Shown piece after piece: positions 1 to 7,816 of a DNA stretch of 16,815 nt. Within the stretch, counting starts at the first letter, position 1. Every line of letters begins with the position of its first letter. The notes below the pieces were generated by a model. It was given only the letters and a program-made list of their open reading frames with translations. It was not told the origin of the DNA and ran no database searches. This DNA is from an uncultured Desulfobulbaceae bacterium (GTDB lineage: Bacteria; Desulfobacterota; Desulfobulbia; Desulfobulbales; Desulfobulbaceae): the NCBI GenBank assembly GCA_947260045.1, contig CAMYOP010000087.1, positions 1 to 16,815 on the forward strand, written 5' to 3'. Position numbers and translations under genes: made by a program.

Positions 1-131
1 TTTATCTTTCGGATAAATACAAAGAGACAGATTCTGTTAAAGCGTCAAAAAGGATTATGGATCAATCGGGAATTATATATCGTCGTTTTGAAACAAAGCG
101 ATCACATATTACCCTGAATTTTGGGTCGTAG
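1..131 (+). CDS. 3' end of an unidentified + strand gene (partial)
   Basis: Reading from base 3, an open frame of 42 codons runs in from the left edge and stops at TAG 129-131. The encoded tail is basic and polar, with the segment SGIIYRRFETKRSHITLNFG near its C-terminus, and reads like genuine protein. Frame 1 is also open to about base 117 but gives a less natural composition, so frame 3 is preferred on composition alone. I do not recognise the family. The gene would converge on purC. No + strand terminator is evident after it; the hairpin at 176-220 pairs better on the other strand. Confidence 0.35.
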   Translation, partial: YLSDKYKETDSVKASKRIMDQSGIIYRRFETKRSHITLNFGS

Positions 132-160
132 ATGGCGGGAACAGGTTCTTATAATCTGCA

Positions 161-220
161 AATCAAATAAAAATACGAGACATTATTCTTTGTCAGTACA
201 ATACAAACAATAACATCTCG
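161..220 (-). terminator. Intrinsic terminator of adk-purC
   Basis: Bases 176-193 and 203-220 form an 18-nt inverted repeat around a 9-nt loop. On the minus-strand transcript, 17 of 18 positions pair, two of them as G-U wobbles, with one G-G mismatch. On the + strand the same two wobbles would be C-A mismatches, so the structure is built for minus-strand RNA. A U-rich tail (the A-run at 161-175 read in reverse) follows directly. It lies just after the purC stop, where an operon terminator is expected. Confidence 0.75.
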
Positions 221-228
221 CAATTTGT

Positions 229-1119
229 TTAACTGGTGATTTTTACCAATGCTTCCTCGTAGCGTGCCTTGGTTTTATCAAGGATTTCCTGAGGAAGTTG
301 AGGTGCAGGAGGTTGTTTATCCCAATCAAGAGACGATAAATAATCCCGGAGAAATTGCTTATCAAAACTTGGTTGCCCTTTGCCTGCTTCATATAAATCA
401 AGTGGCCAGAATCGGGATGAATCAGGAGTCAGAACCTCATCAATAAGAATCAGTTCATCCCCTACCATTCCAAGTTCAAACTTTGTATCTGCGATAATAA
501 TGCCTTTTGAACGGGCATAATCAGCAGCTTTTTCATAAAGCTTTACACTGACATCTGCGACTTTTTGAGCAAGCTCCTTACCAATCAACTCCTCCATCCT
601 GGCAAGAGAAATATTCTCATCATGCTCACCCTGATCAGCTTTGGTGGAAGGTGTAAAAAGCGGTTCAGGAAATTTATCGGATTCAACCATCCCTTCAGGA
701 AGCTCAAACCCGCAAACAACAGTGTCTTTTTGATATGCTTTCCAGAAAGAACCGGAAATATAGCCCCTGACAATACATTCAATGGGCAAAACTTTTGTCT
801 TACGCACAAGGAGAGATCGACCTTCAAGCTGATCTCTATACTGTAGGCATTGTTCAGGAAACTCATCAAAATTGGAAGATATAAGATGATTTGGAATAAT
901 ATCGCCAAGTAGCTCAAACCAAAAAAGAGATAACTCGGTAAGCACCTTGCCCTTGGCAGAGATAGGATCATTCATGACTACATCATAGGCTGAGATACGG
1001 TCTGTGGCGACCATCAACAGCTTATCATCGTGCCCTGGAATCTCATACATATCCCGCACTTTGCCGCGATGGATAAGTGTAAGGTCTTCACATTCGGTAA
1101 AATGAACAGAATTGCTCAT
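229..1119 (-). CDS. purC: Phosphoribosylaminoimidazole-succinocarboxamide (SAICAR) synthase
   Basis: This cytosolic purine-biosynthesis enzyme joins CAIR and aspartate using ATP to make SAICAR. Family hallmarks are visible: HRGKVRDMYEI near the N-terminus (nucleotide-binding loop), IVRGYISGSFWKAY, IADTKFELG, and LIDEVLTPDSSRFWP near the C-terminus. The product is 296 residues, matching the longer bacterial/eukaryote-like SAICAR synthases. The frame is open 16 codons further upstream to an ATG at 1167. The ATG at 1119 is chosen because a GGAG lies about 10 nt before it and the family begins close to this point; the upstream ATG has no ribosome binding site. It follows adk by 61 bp on the same strand and probably shares its transcript, ending at the terminator at 161-220. 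Confidence 0.95.
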   Translation of the reverse strand: MSNSVHFTECEDLTLIHRGKVRDMYEIPGHDDKLLMVATDRISAYDVVMNDPISAKGKVLTELSLFWFELLGDIIPNHLISSNFDEFPEQCLQYRDQLEGRSLLVRKTKVLPIECIVRGYISGSFWKAYQKDTVVCGFELPEGMVESDKFPEPLFTPSTKADQGEHDENISLARMEELIGKELAQKVADVSVKLYEKAADYARSKGIIIADTKFELGMVGDELILIDEVLTPDSSRFWPLDLYEAGKGQPSFDKQFLRDYLSSLDWDKQPPAPQLPQEILDKTKARYEEALVKITS

Positions 1120-1180
1120 TGATCTAATTCTCCATGACTGTAAGAGCGGAAGGTCACTCCCGCTCATACTAATAAATAAT

Positions 1181-1828
1181 TTATAAACTCAATTTATCTT
1201 TGATGGCTTCAATTACAGCATCGCTGTTGACAGCCTCAACACTGAGCAGCATCCCTTTATCTTCGTAAAACCCGATAAGAGGTGCGGTTTTTTCATTGTA
1301 AGTGGCAAGACGATGGCTGATTGCCTCTTCTGTTTCGTCTTCACGCTGGATGGCTTTAGCACCACATTTATCACAGATACCTTCTACTTTAGGAGGATTT
1401 GACTTAACGTTGTAAATCGCCTGGCAATCTGGATTTTCACAGGTTCTCCGGGTGCAAAGGCGATCAAGGATAATGTCCTTTGGCACATCAATATTGACAG
1501 CCATATCAAAGGTGATACCAATTTTCCCAAACAGTTCTGTCAACGCTTCTGCCTGGGGGATGGTTCTTGGGAAACCATCAAGCAAAAAACCTTTTTCGCA
1601 ATCAGGCTGTTGAAGACGCTTTTCCATCATCCCCATAATAAGTGAATCAGGTACGAGATCTCCTGCCTTCATGTATCCTTCTGCTTCCTTGCCAAGATCA
1701 GACTGTGCCTGTACTTCACCTCTCAAGATATCTCCAGTTGATATCTGAACAGATCCATCAAGAGCGGTGAGTAGTTTTGCAACAGTACCTTTTCCGGCAC
1801 CAGGTGCGCCGAGTAAAATAACTTTCAT
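1181..1828 (-). CDS. adk: Adenylate kinase, zinc-LID type
   Basis: It interconverts ATP + AMP and 2 ADP in the cytosol. The 215-residue product has the P-loop GAPGAGKGT (residues 7-15), the AMP-binding stretch STGDILR (30-36) and DGFPRT (84-89). Its LID domain carries four cysteines at about 130, 135, 152 and 155, expected to hold a structural zinc. The first pair is spaced C-X4-C (CENPDC), where the usual zinc-LID spacing is C-X2-C; the second pair is the normal CDKC. A strong AAGGAGG site sits about 6 nt before the ATG at 1828. It is the first gene of an adk-purC unit coupling AMP recycling with purine synthesis. Confidence 0.96.
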   Translation of the reverse strand: MKVILLGAPGAGKGTVAKLLTALDGSVQISTGDILRGEVQAQSDLGKEAEGYMKAGDLVPDSLIMGMMEKRLQQPDCEKGFLLDGFPRTIPQAEALTELFGKIGITFDMAVNIDVPKDIILDRLCTRRTCENPDCQAIYNVKSNPPKVEGICDKCGAKAIQREDETEEAISHRLATYNEKTAPLIGFYEDKGMLLSVEAVNSDAVIEAIKDKLSL

Positions 1829-2091
1829 TGTATCCTCCTTAAGGAATTATTTTTAATAAATCCCATAATACAATCCTTTCTATTTCTTATTCTTTGAAGA
1901 AACAGACAGCTCATTTAAATGACAATGGTACTATAAAAGAAGACCATGAATAATAGACAGAGCAACAGATATGTACGGGTAATTTAAATCTCTAATGCAG
2001 CCGGCGGAAATATACACGATAATACATAAAGATGGTAGAGCTAAAAGTAGAAATACGGCAATAAAATCATGGGCATTTTCTCAAAATAATC

Positions 2092-2112
2092 AGGGCAAAA
2101 AGCCCTTTTCTT
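2092..2112 (+). terminator. Small hairpin with T-tract inside the intergenic region
   Basis: AGGGC (2092-2096) pairs with GCCCT (2102-2106) around a loop of five A, and TTTTCTT overlaps and follows on the + strand. The shape fits a weak intrinsic terminator. No + strand gene lies upstream of it in this gap, so it may end an unrecognised small RNA or be chance. Confidence 0.25.
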
Positions 2113-2173
2113 CATTTCCGTATATGCTTTACTACTTGTTTTAACCCAACAAAAAATACTACCCTGAAAATCA

Positions 2174-2215
2174 AACCGTACGGTTCTTGCTTTTATCTTT
2201 ATAAAGCACTATATT
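2174..2215 (+). promoter_or_regulatory. Candidate promoter with an adjacent palindrome
   Basis: TTGCTT (2187-2192) and TATATT (2210-2215) are separated by exactly 17 bp, giving a sigma70-like pair with a weak -35 and a good -10. Immediately upstream, 2174-2185 is the perfect 12-bp palindrome AACCGTACGGTT, placed where an activator or repressor could bind. It would drive the 65-aa ORF and the PHP gene with a leader of about 130 nt containing the CCCCTTT/AAAGGGG repeat. Assigned by eye only. Confidence 0.35.
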
Positions 2216-2354
2216 CGCCATGAATTTGACTAAATATGCAGAAAACAGCAGATGATTCTGCAAAACGAATTATTCCATTCCCCTTTCTACTTGCATTAAA
2301 AGGGGACAAACTTTTTGATAACAGCAATAAACGATTGATACAGGCAACAAATAT

Positions 2355-2552
2355 ATGAAAAAAGGCTTTACCAAACCCGTTGATATGTCAAGGGTGAATA
2401 CTCTTGTCTATCATGTTCCAGATGGTCCATCCCTTTTAGTTGAAGATACAGACATTGAAGAGCTTTTCGATATAAATATGGAGTTGGGTGATGTTTGTGA
2501 CACGACTGAAATTGATGGAGTACTTCACTTTTTCCCTAAAGGCAACGCCTGA
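2355..2552 (+). CDS. Small acidic hypothetical protein (65 aa)
   Basis: I do not recognise this product. It starts with a short basic stretch (MKKGFTKPVD) and then becomes strongly acidic around VEDTDIEELFDINMELGD. It has no membrane segment and one cysteine. The start ATG has only a weak AGG about 10 nt upstream. It precedes the PHP-domain gene by 94 bp on the same strand and may share its promoter at 2187-2215. The amino-acid composition looks like a real protein, but the length is small enough for chance. Confidence 0.45.
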   Translation: MKKGFTKPVDMSRVNTLVYHVPDGPSLLVEDTDIEELFDINMELGDVCDTTEIDGVLHFFPKGNA

Positions 2553-2646
2553 TAACCTTAAAAAGAGTTCCTGACCTTGGCATCCATTTACGCCTTGTTG
2601 ACATCAAAATCAATTTCAGTAGACTCTAACTAATACTCACTACACC

Positions 2647-3447
2647 ATGCGGTCCCTTCTTGAATCAGCTAATCCTTCAATAGACCTGACCACAGATGGT
2701 CATGTACACACCTACCTCTGTAATCATGCCCAGGGTGAAATGGAAGACTATGTGAAGGTTGCCATTTCAAGAGGCTTAAAAACTGTAACCTTCCTGGAAC
2801 ATTTGGAAACGGGCATAAAACACCCAGATAGAATCTGGCTCAGACCTGAAGATTTTGAGATCTATTTTTCCGATGGAAAACGATTAAAAAATAAATATAA
2901 AGGGCAAATAGAGATTAAGATTGGCATTGAGGCTGGCTTTAATCAGAATAAAATTTCCGAGTTAAAACAACTTCTCAATCAATATCCATCTGATTACACG
3001 GGCCTATCCTACCATTTTCTCTTTGATGGAAAAAACCATCTTAACATGGTCAGCAGAAGAGAGGAAAACATACTGGCACTAGTTAATTTGGGGATAGATT
3101 ATGTGCTGACGTCATACTTTGAGGGGTTACAGCAAGGTATAGACGAACTTGAGATTGATGTCCTCTGCCATCTAGATGCAGTATTACGTCACTATCCCAA
3201 TCTGCGTTTCACAAACAGCCACTGGCAACAACTTGAACACCTTCTTGACACACTTGCTGTAAAAAACATATCTCTTGAGATTAACACATCAGGTTTTGCG
3301 ATAAGAGGTGAACCTTTCCCCTCCAGCAAAATCCTAGAGATGGCAAAGAGGAAAGGTGTTCGAATGTCAGCGGGATCAGATGCCCATCATCCTGAACAGG
3401 TTGGGCGCTACTTCAACCGACTCCCCAGCCTGATTGAAAATATATAA
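2647..3447 (+). CDS. PHP-domain histidinol-phosphatase (HisJ/HisK family)
   Basis: The product is predicted to remove phosphate from L-histidinol phosphate, the penultimate stage of histidine synthesis. The 266-residue protein shows the PHP metal site: DGHVHT (D17, H19, H21), EAG (E95), SYHFLF (H123), CHLD (H175) and GSDAHHPEQVG (D245, H247). Length and motif order match the HisJ family. Its role is supported by hisI and hisG about 10 kb away, though it is not in their operon. No Shine-Dalgarno sequence is seen before the ATG, and a TAG 27 bp upstream in the same frame limits the choice. Other PHP phosphoesterases remain possible. It converges on greA with 12 bp between the stops. Confidence 0.82.
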   Translation: MRSLLESANPSIDLTTDGHVHTYLCNHAQGEMEDYVKVAISRGLKTVTFLEHLETGIKHPDRIWLRPEDFEIYFSDGKRLKNKYKGQIEIKIGIEAGFNQNKISELKQLLNQYPSDYTGLSYHFLFDGKNHLNMVSRREENILALVNLGIDYVLTSYFEGLQQGIDELEIDVLCHLDAVLRHYPNLRFTNSHWQQLEHLLDTLAVKNISLEINTSGFAIRGEPFPSSKILEMAKRKGVRMSAGSDAHHPEQVGRYFNRLPSLIENI

Positions 3448-3459
3448 TTTTCCACCTGA

Positions 3460-3945
3460 TTAACTGGCCTGAGCCTGACTGATGTCAATCAGTTCAAACT
3501 CCCTTAAGCCACCTGGTGTTTTCGCCAGAACATCATCACCTACACTTTTACCTAGAATAGAGCGTCCCAGTGGCGACAAGACAGAAATAGAACCTTTCTT
3601 GACATCTGACTCTTCCGGCCCAAGCAGTTGATAGGTTACCTCTTCATCAGTTTCCATATCAAGCAGGGTTACAACCGTTCCAAATACAGCCCGGTCGCAA
3701 TTAACCTCCGAACAATCAATAACTTCGGCTCGTGCGATTTTATCTCTTAATTCAACGATGCGGCACTCAATCATACCTTGACGTTCTTTTGCGGCATGAT
3801 ATTCAGCATTTTCACTGAGATCTCCATGAGCACGCGCAATTTCAATGGCTTTCACCACATCTGGGCGCTCTACTCGCTCAAGGTTTTTTAGCTCGTCCTT
3901 TAAGATTTTGCTGCCGACAACGGACATAGGGACCCGTTCCACCAT
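3460..3945 (-). CDS. greA: Transcription elongation factor GreA
   Basis: GreA enters the secondary channel of RNA polymerase and stimulates cleavage of backtracked RNA. The N-terminal coiled coil carries the tip motif GDLSENAEYH with the catalytic acidic pair at about D42 and E45. The C-terminal FKBP-like domain includes SPLGRSILGKSVGD. The product is 161 residues, close to the family norm. The frame extends to a GTG at 3954, but AGGAGG at 3955-3960 lies 8 nt before the ATG at 3945 and would touch the GTG, so the ATG is the start. The resulting N-terminus, MVERVPMSVVG, resembles other GreA proteins. It is the last gene of a minus-strand run, 44 bp after the TPR gene. Confidence 0.96.
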   Translation of the reverse strand: MVERVPMSVVGSKILKDELKNLERVERPDVVKAIEIARAHGDLSENAEYHAAKERQGMIECRIVELRDKIARAEVIDCSEVNCDRAVFGTVVTLLDMETDEEVTYQLLGPEESDVKKGSISVLSPLGRSILGKSVGDDVLAKTPGGLREFELIDISQAQAS

Positions 3946-3989
3946 GCCAATCACCTCCTACACTATTATTATTAAATTAAAACTATAAA

Positions 3990-5369
3990 TTAGTTTTCCA
4001 ATTCACTGACTTCCGTTGCTGACTTGAGCGGAAAATTCTCCACTGTTGGTGTGGGGATGACATAAGTGTTCTGCAGGGAGAGTATCTTCTCCAATTCATC
4101 TGTTCTTCCTTGTTCCTGCAGAAGCAAAGCTAACTCTTTACCCACCTCAACATCATCAGGATTTTCTTCATATATGATAATAAGGACATCTGCAAGACTT
4201 TTAACGTTGCCATTTTCACGGAGCAATGAAGCCATCGCAACATACACGCCAAGACGATCATTTGTGACCTTAAGTAGATCTTTCCACAAAGTTCTTCCTT
4301 GGTTGTTATCAACCAGAACTAAAAGTTCTTTGGCAAGCGCCCGTTGGGCTAACTTTTTCTTTCTGACAACCTCATCCTTACTTGGCAAAATCACCAAATA
4401 ATAATGATAGAGATCTAAAGCTCTGTCTGCTCTTTTTAGTCGTAAATTTAAATCAGCAGCTCTCTCTATCAGGAGCGCATCTCCTGGATTATTTTTGAGT
4501 AATAACTCAACGTGTTTCAACTCCATTGCAACATTAGAATGACGCTGATAATACTTGGCCAGTTGCTTATGCACCTTGCCGTTATCAGGATCAATGGCGA
4601 TTATCTGCTGCCAATAGACAGCTGCTTTTTCGTCATTTCCCATTTGGTCTGCAAGTTGAGATTTTAACTGCAAAAAAATTGTATCCTGGGATTCAAATGT
4701 TTCCAGCCTGGTGAGAAAAGCTTCAACTTTTTGGTGTTGCTGCAGTTGCAGACCAACTTTAATTGCCTGTATTAAGAGCTCCCTTTGTGCTGGTTTTAAC
4801 AGCAACAACTCCTCAATAAACTGCAGCACTTTTTCCCATTCTTCCAGGGATTGATACGATGCAACCAGACCTTCCAGAATTTGAACCTTATCTTTCTCAG
4901 GCTCGTACTCATCATAGAGTTTTTGATATAACTCTGCTGCATGTAAAAAATTGTGAGAGGCATAGGAAACAGCAGCCTGTGCTCTTATATATTTTTTATT
5001 ATCAGGATCATGAAAAAGCAAAATATCCAGCTGAGTCTGAGCCTGTTTTACACGGTTTAATAAAAGTGATATAGAAGTATATTCCCAGCGGGCTTCGTCG
5101 ATATTGTCCTTTTGACCAAATAACAGTTCATATTGGACAAGAGCTTCTTTGTATTTTTTCTGCCTGGATAATTCACGTGCCTGATCCCAGATCATTTTCC
5201 AATCAGGTGCATGCTCTCCTTCATATTGAATATCTCGATCCGGAACAATGCTGATCGAATTACTGGCAAGCAGATGATACGACGCACTTTTTTTATCTTG
5301 GGCAACAGCTCCTGGAGTGTACGTAAACAGATACAGACCAATAATTGCACCAAACAGAGTTCGAACCAT
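3990..5369 (-). CDS. Secreted TPR-repeat protein
   Basis: The 459-residue product begins with a signal peptide: MVR, a hydrophobic stretch of about 15 residues, and a likely cleavage after GAVA at about residue 23. The exported part is almost all helical repeats typical of tetratricopeptides from about residue 55 to 430, with repeated patterns such as A..Y...L and DPDN (for example AAVYWQQIIAIDPDNGKVH). No catalytic motif is visible. TPR proteins of this kind scaffold envelope assembly or polysaccharide export. With the sugar aminotransferase 31 bp upstream, a role in surface glycan export is possible but inferred. An AGGA lies about 9 nt before the start. Confidence 0.8.
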   Translation of the reverse strand: MVRTLFGAIIGLYLFTYTPGAVAQDKKSASYHLLASNSISIVPDRDIQYEGEHAPDWKMIWDQARELSRQKKYKEALVQYELLFGQKDNIDEARWEYTSISLLLNRVKQAQTQLDILLFHDPDNKKYIRAQAAVSYASHNFLHAAELYQKLYDEYEPEKDKVQILEGLVASYQSLEEWEKVLQFIEELLLLKPAQRELLIQAIKVGLQLQQHQKVEAFLTRLETFESQDTIFLQLKSQLADQMGNDEKAAVYWQQIIAIDPDNGKVHKQLAKYYQRHSNVAMELKHVELLLKNNPGDALLIERAADLNLRLKRADRALDLYHYYLVILPSKDEVVRKKKLAQRALAKELLVLVDNNQGRTLWKDLLKVTNDRLGVYVAMASLLRENGNVKSLADVLIIIYEENPDDVEVGKELALLLQEQGRTDELEKILSLQNTYVIPTPTVENFPLKSATEVSELEN

Positions 5370-5400
5370 ACTATGATTTCCTAAACAGTTAATAATTGTC

Positions 5401-6603
5401 TTATCCTGCTTGAATAAATTTGGAAATCATTGCAACCACGTATTGTTGCTGCTCATAGACCAATTCAGGATAAATCGGCAACGCAAGTGACTGTTTAGCT
5501 GCCTTCTCAGCAACGGGCAATGACTGCTTATTATATCCATACGGACGAAGACATTCCTGTTGATGCAAACAGAGCGGATAATACACTTCGCAACCGACAT
5601 TATTGTCTAAAAGAAATGCCCGAAGCTCATCACGCTTCTCTGTTTTAATGACATATTGGTTGTAAATATGATGATTTTTGGTTGCTGCTTCAGGTTTTGA
5701 AGCAAAAACAGCAGATGGTAGATCAATGGCAGCCTCAGTAAGACCTGCTTCTAAAAAGAGCTTGTCATAGGTATTGCGATTTTCCTGTCTCTTTTTGTGC
5801 CAATCATTAAGATACGGTAGCTTTACAGCCAAAACTGCTGCCTGGACAGGATCGAGCCTGAAGTTTCCCCCGATAAAAGAATGATAATATTTCGGTTTAG
5901 CGCCGTGATTACGAAAAGAACGGAGACGCTCTGCCAGTTTCTCATCATTAGTTGTTACCATTCCCCCATCTCCAATACCACCGAGATTCTTACTGGGGAA
6001 AAATGAAAAACAACCTACATCTCCCATACTACCGGCCTTCTTCCATATAGTTTCCCCTTTCTCAGCAACAGGACAGGCAGAACCGATTGCCTGGGCAGCA
6101 TCTTCAATGACGTAGATATTATATTTGTTGGCAATTGTCATCATTTCAGACATATCAGCACATTGGCCAAAAAGATGCACAGGGATTATTGCTTTAATTT
6201 TAGAGTCACCTTGCCTGTCTTTTTCTAAAGCCATGGCCACGAGTTGTGGATCAATGTTCATGGAATCAGGTTTGATGTCTACGAAGACAGGACGCGCACC
6301 AACACGCATAATAGATCCCATTGTGGCAAAGAAGGTATATGGAGTTGTCAGAACCAGATCTCCTGGTCCAATATCCAGAGCCATCAAACTAATGAGCAGT
6401 GCATCTGTGCCACTGGAAACGCCAATACCATGGTCAACCCCGCAATAATTGGCAACAGATTGCTCAAACTCCTGAACCACAGGGCCCAGAATATATTGGG
6501 TGGAATCTATAACCTCTGTTAGAGCCGTGAGAATTTTTTCACGGAAAAACTTGGTTTGCGGCTTTAAATCAAGAAGCGGAACGTTCATAGTGTTTATGGT
6601 CAT
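5401..6603 (-). CDS. DegT/DnrJ/EryC1-type sugar aminotransferase
   Basis: This is a PLP-dependent enzyme that aminates keto groups of nucleotide-linked sugars for surface glycans. Visible motifs are SSGTDALLISL (63-73), TTPYTFFAT (86-94), PVHLFGQCAD (141-150), IEDAAQAIG (166-174) and SFFPSKNLGG (200-209), with K205 as the expected PLP lysine. The C-terminal EVYYPLCLHQQ is also typical. At 400 residues it is of usual length. The start is uncertain: ATG 6603 and ATG 6588 both lack a Shine-Dalgarno sequence. It sits between rpoH (50 bp upstream) and the TPR gene (31 bp downstream). The exact sugar cannot be read from sequence; WbpE/FdtB-like roles are equally possible. Confidence 0.88.
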   Translation of the reverse strand: MTINTMNVPLLDLKPQTKFFREKILTALTEVIDSTQYILGPVVQEFEQSVANYCGVDHGIGVSSGTDALLISLMALDIGPGDLVLTTPYTFFATMGSIMRVGARPVFVDIKPDSMNIDPQLVAMALEKDRQGDSKIKAIIPVHLFGQCADMSEMMTIANKYNIYVIEDAAQAIGSACPVAEKGETIWKKAGSMGDVGCFSFFPSKNLGGIGDGGMVTTNDEKLAERLRSFRNHGAKPKYYHSFIGGNFRLDPVQAAVLAVKLPYLNDWHKKRQENRNTYDKLFLEAGLTEAAIDLPSAVFASKPEAATKNHHIYNQYVIKTEKRDELRAFLLDNNVGCEVYYPLCLHQQECLRPYGYNKQSLPVAEKAAKQSLALPIYPELVYEQQQYVVAMISKFIQAG

Positions 6604-6653
6604 ATTTGTATAATATTAGATAGTAAGAGCTCAACATCTTCATGGAAGGGCGA

Positions 6654-7709
6654 TTACGAATTTTTCTTGGGACCTGCTGACAAAATCAAATGATCACCAC
6701 CGAGAAAATCTTGAATATCCGGCATTTCTTTTTCAAACTGTTTTTTCAGCTTTTTAAGAAGATTAGCTTCAATCTGCCGAACTCTTTCTCTTGAAATGGA
6801 AAATTGATCTGCAATGGTTTGGAGCGTCAAAGGTTCATCACTGAGGAGCCTTGTCTCTAAAATCACTTTTTCTTTTTCGTTAAGCATGTCACTGAGACCA
6901 CCAAGAATTTCAGTCAAACGTTCTCGCATTTCGTGGCTGGCAACAACTTCTTCAATTCCAGGACCGTCCTGGGGTAAAAAACTTTTTTGTTCGTCTTCGG
7001 AATCGCTGCGTACGGGACTTTCAAGAGATACATCCCAGTTGTCCATGCGTTGCCCCATCTCAACAATCTCACTTTCCTTAACATTGAGACGTTCGGCCAG
7101 CAATTTGACTTCCGGTTTGAATCCCTGCGCTTCCAGCAGCTTCTTTTCCTTATTTAAACTGAAAAACAGTTTTCGCTGAGCCTGGGTGGTACCAATTTTC
7201 ACCAGACGCCAGTTATCCATAATGAATTTCAATATATACGCACGAATCCAGTAGGCAGCATAATAAGAAAATTTAACTCCCCTGAATGGATCGAATTTTT
7301 TAGTAGCCTGAACCAAGCCGACGTTGCCTTCCTGAATCAGATCCATAAAATTCTGCATCCAGTATTTTTGAAAATCCATTGCAACCTTGACAACAAGACG
7401 CAAATTAGCAGACACAAGCCTGTATGCTGCCTCAGGATCACCAGTTTCACGAAATTGCTGGGCAAGCGCATCGGTTTCTTCACGAGATAACAGTTCGTAC
7501 TGGCTAATCTCCTGTAAATACCTATGTAACGCTGGATTACTAACAGCTGGAAGATTTTCTTCATCCGACATCACCACTAAGGGATGATGTTTTGCAGTTA
7601 GTTTTTCAGAGGGTTTTTTAGTAGGTTTTTTACCAGGCTTTTTAGCAGGCTTTTTAGCGTTTTTTTTAGCGGGTTTTTCAGAACTTAACTTTTCGTCTGG
7701 CTCTTGCAT
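6654..7709 (-). CDS. rpoH: Heat-shock-type sigma factor RpoH with a basic N-terminal tail
   Basis: It directs RNA polymerase to heat-shock-type promoters. The core has region 2 (YLQEI at about 64, FMDLIQEGNVGLVQA 121-135, SYYAAYWIRAYI 148-159), the RpoH box QRKLFFSLNK (178-187), and the region 4 helix-turn-helix SISRERVRQIEANLLKKLK (304-322). The RpoH box separates it from RpoD and RpoS. Residues about 7-42 form an odd Lys/Pro/Ala-rich tail (repeated KKPxKKP) ahead of the normal family start. The DNA for it is a tandem 12-bp repeat. The total of 351 residues exceeds the common length of about 285-300 for this reason. The ribosome site is weak (AAGGG about 13 nt upstream). A later start would remove the tail, and M47 is the first internal candidate. 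Confidence 0.9.
   Translation of the reverse strand: MQEPDEKLSSEKPAKKNAKKPAKKPGKKPTKKPSEKLTAKHHPLVVMSDEENLPAVSNPALHRYLQEISQYELLSREETDALAQQFRETGDPEAAYRLVSANLRLVVKVAMDFQKYWMQNFMDLIQEGNVGLVQATKKFDPFRGVKFSYYAAYWIRAYILKFIMDNWRLVKIGTTQAQRKLFFSLNKEKKLLEAQGFKPEVKLLAERLNVKESEIVEMGQRMDNWDVSLESPVRSDSEDEQKSFLPQDGPGIEEVVASHEMRERLTEILGGLSDMLNEKEKVILETRLLSDEPLTLQTIADQFSISRERVRQIEANLLKKLKKQFEKEMPDIQDFLGGDHLILSAGPKKNS
7612..7683. repeat. Six tandem 12-bp units inside the rpoH 5' end
   Basis: On the + strand, units begin at 7612, 7624, 7636, 7648, 7660 and 7672. Examples are GGTTTTTTAGTA, GGTTTTTTACCA, GGCTTTTTAGCA and GGCTTTTTAGCG. The fifth unit starts with eight T in a row. Each unit encodes four residues of the Lys/Pro tail, so gain or loss of a unit keeps frame, while slippage in the T-runs would not. 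The first four units are the most alike. Confidence 0.85.
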
Positions 7710-7754
7710 TTTGAGTTTGTGTAACCCTTGGATTTTATTTTTATACTCTTAAAT

Positions 7755-7782
7755 TTAATACTGTATAGATTGTCAGTGTAAA
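7755..7782 (-). promoter_or_regulatory. Candidate rpoH promoter
   Basis: Read on the minus strand, TTTACA (five of six bases of the -35 consensus) is followed after 16 bp by TATTAA (four of six of the -10). It lies 46-73 bp before the rpoH start. It is an eye match in AT-rich DNA, where chance matches are common. Confidence 0.35.
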
Positions 7783-7816
7783 AAGATTGTACTTGTAGAT
7801 ATATTAAACTAAATTG

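Larger units (their letters stand above)
1829..2354. other. Long divergent intergenic region between adk and the 65-aa ORF
   Basis: This is 526 bp of AT-rich sequence with no credible coding frame. It must hold the adk promoter on the minus strand, where I see no clear sigma70 match. On the + strand it holds a candidate promoter at 2187-2215. It also contains a small hairpin at 2092-2106 followed by TTTTCTT (5-bp GC-rich stem, loop of five A), a 12-bp perfect palindrome at 2174-2185, and an inverted repeat CCCCTTT/AAAGGGG at 2280-2286 and 2299-2305. No tRNA-like or riboswitch-like fold was recognised. Confidence 0.6.

Noticed and set aside
585..971. 128-residue minus-strand open frame inside purC
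   Set aside because: It lies wholly within purC in another frame; purC has clear family motifs.
1120..1167. ATG at 1167 as purC start
   Set aside because: No ribosome site before it, and the extra 16 residues are not part of the family.
3946..3954. GTG at 3954 as greA start
   Set aside because: The AGGAGG would touch the GTG; it is correctly spaced for the ATG at 3945.
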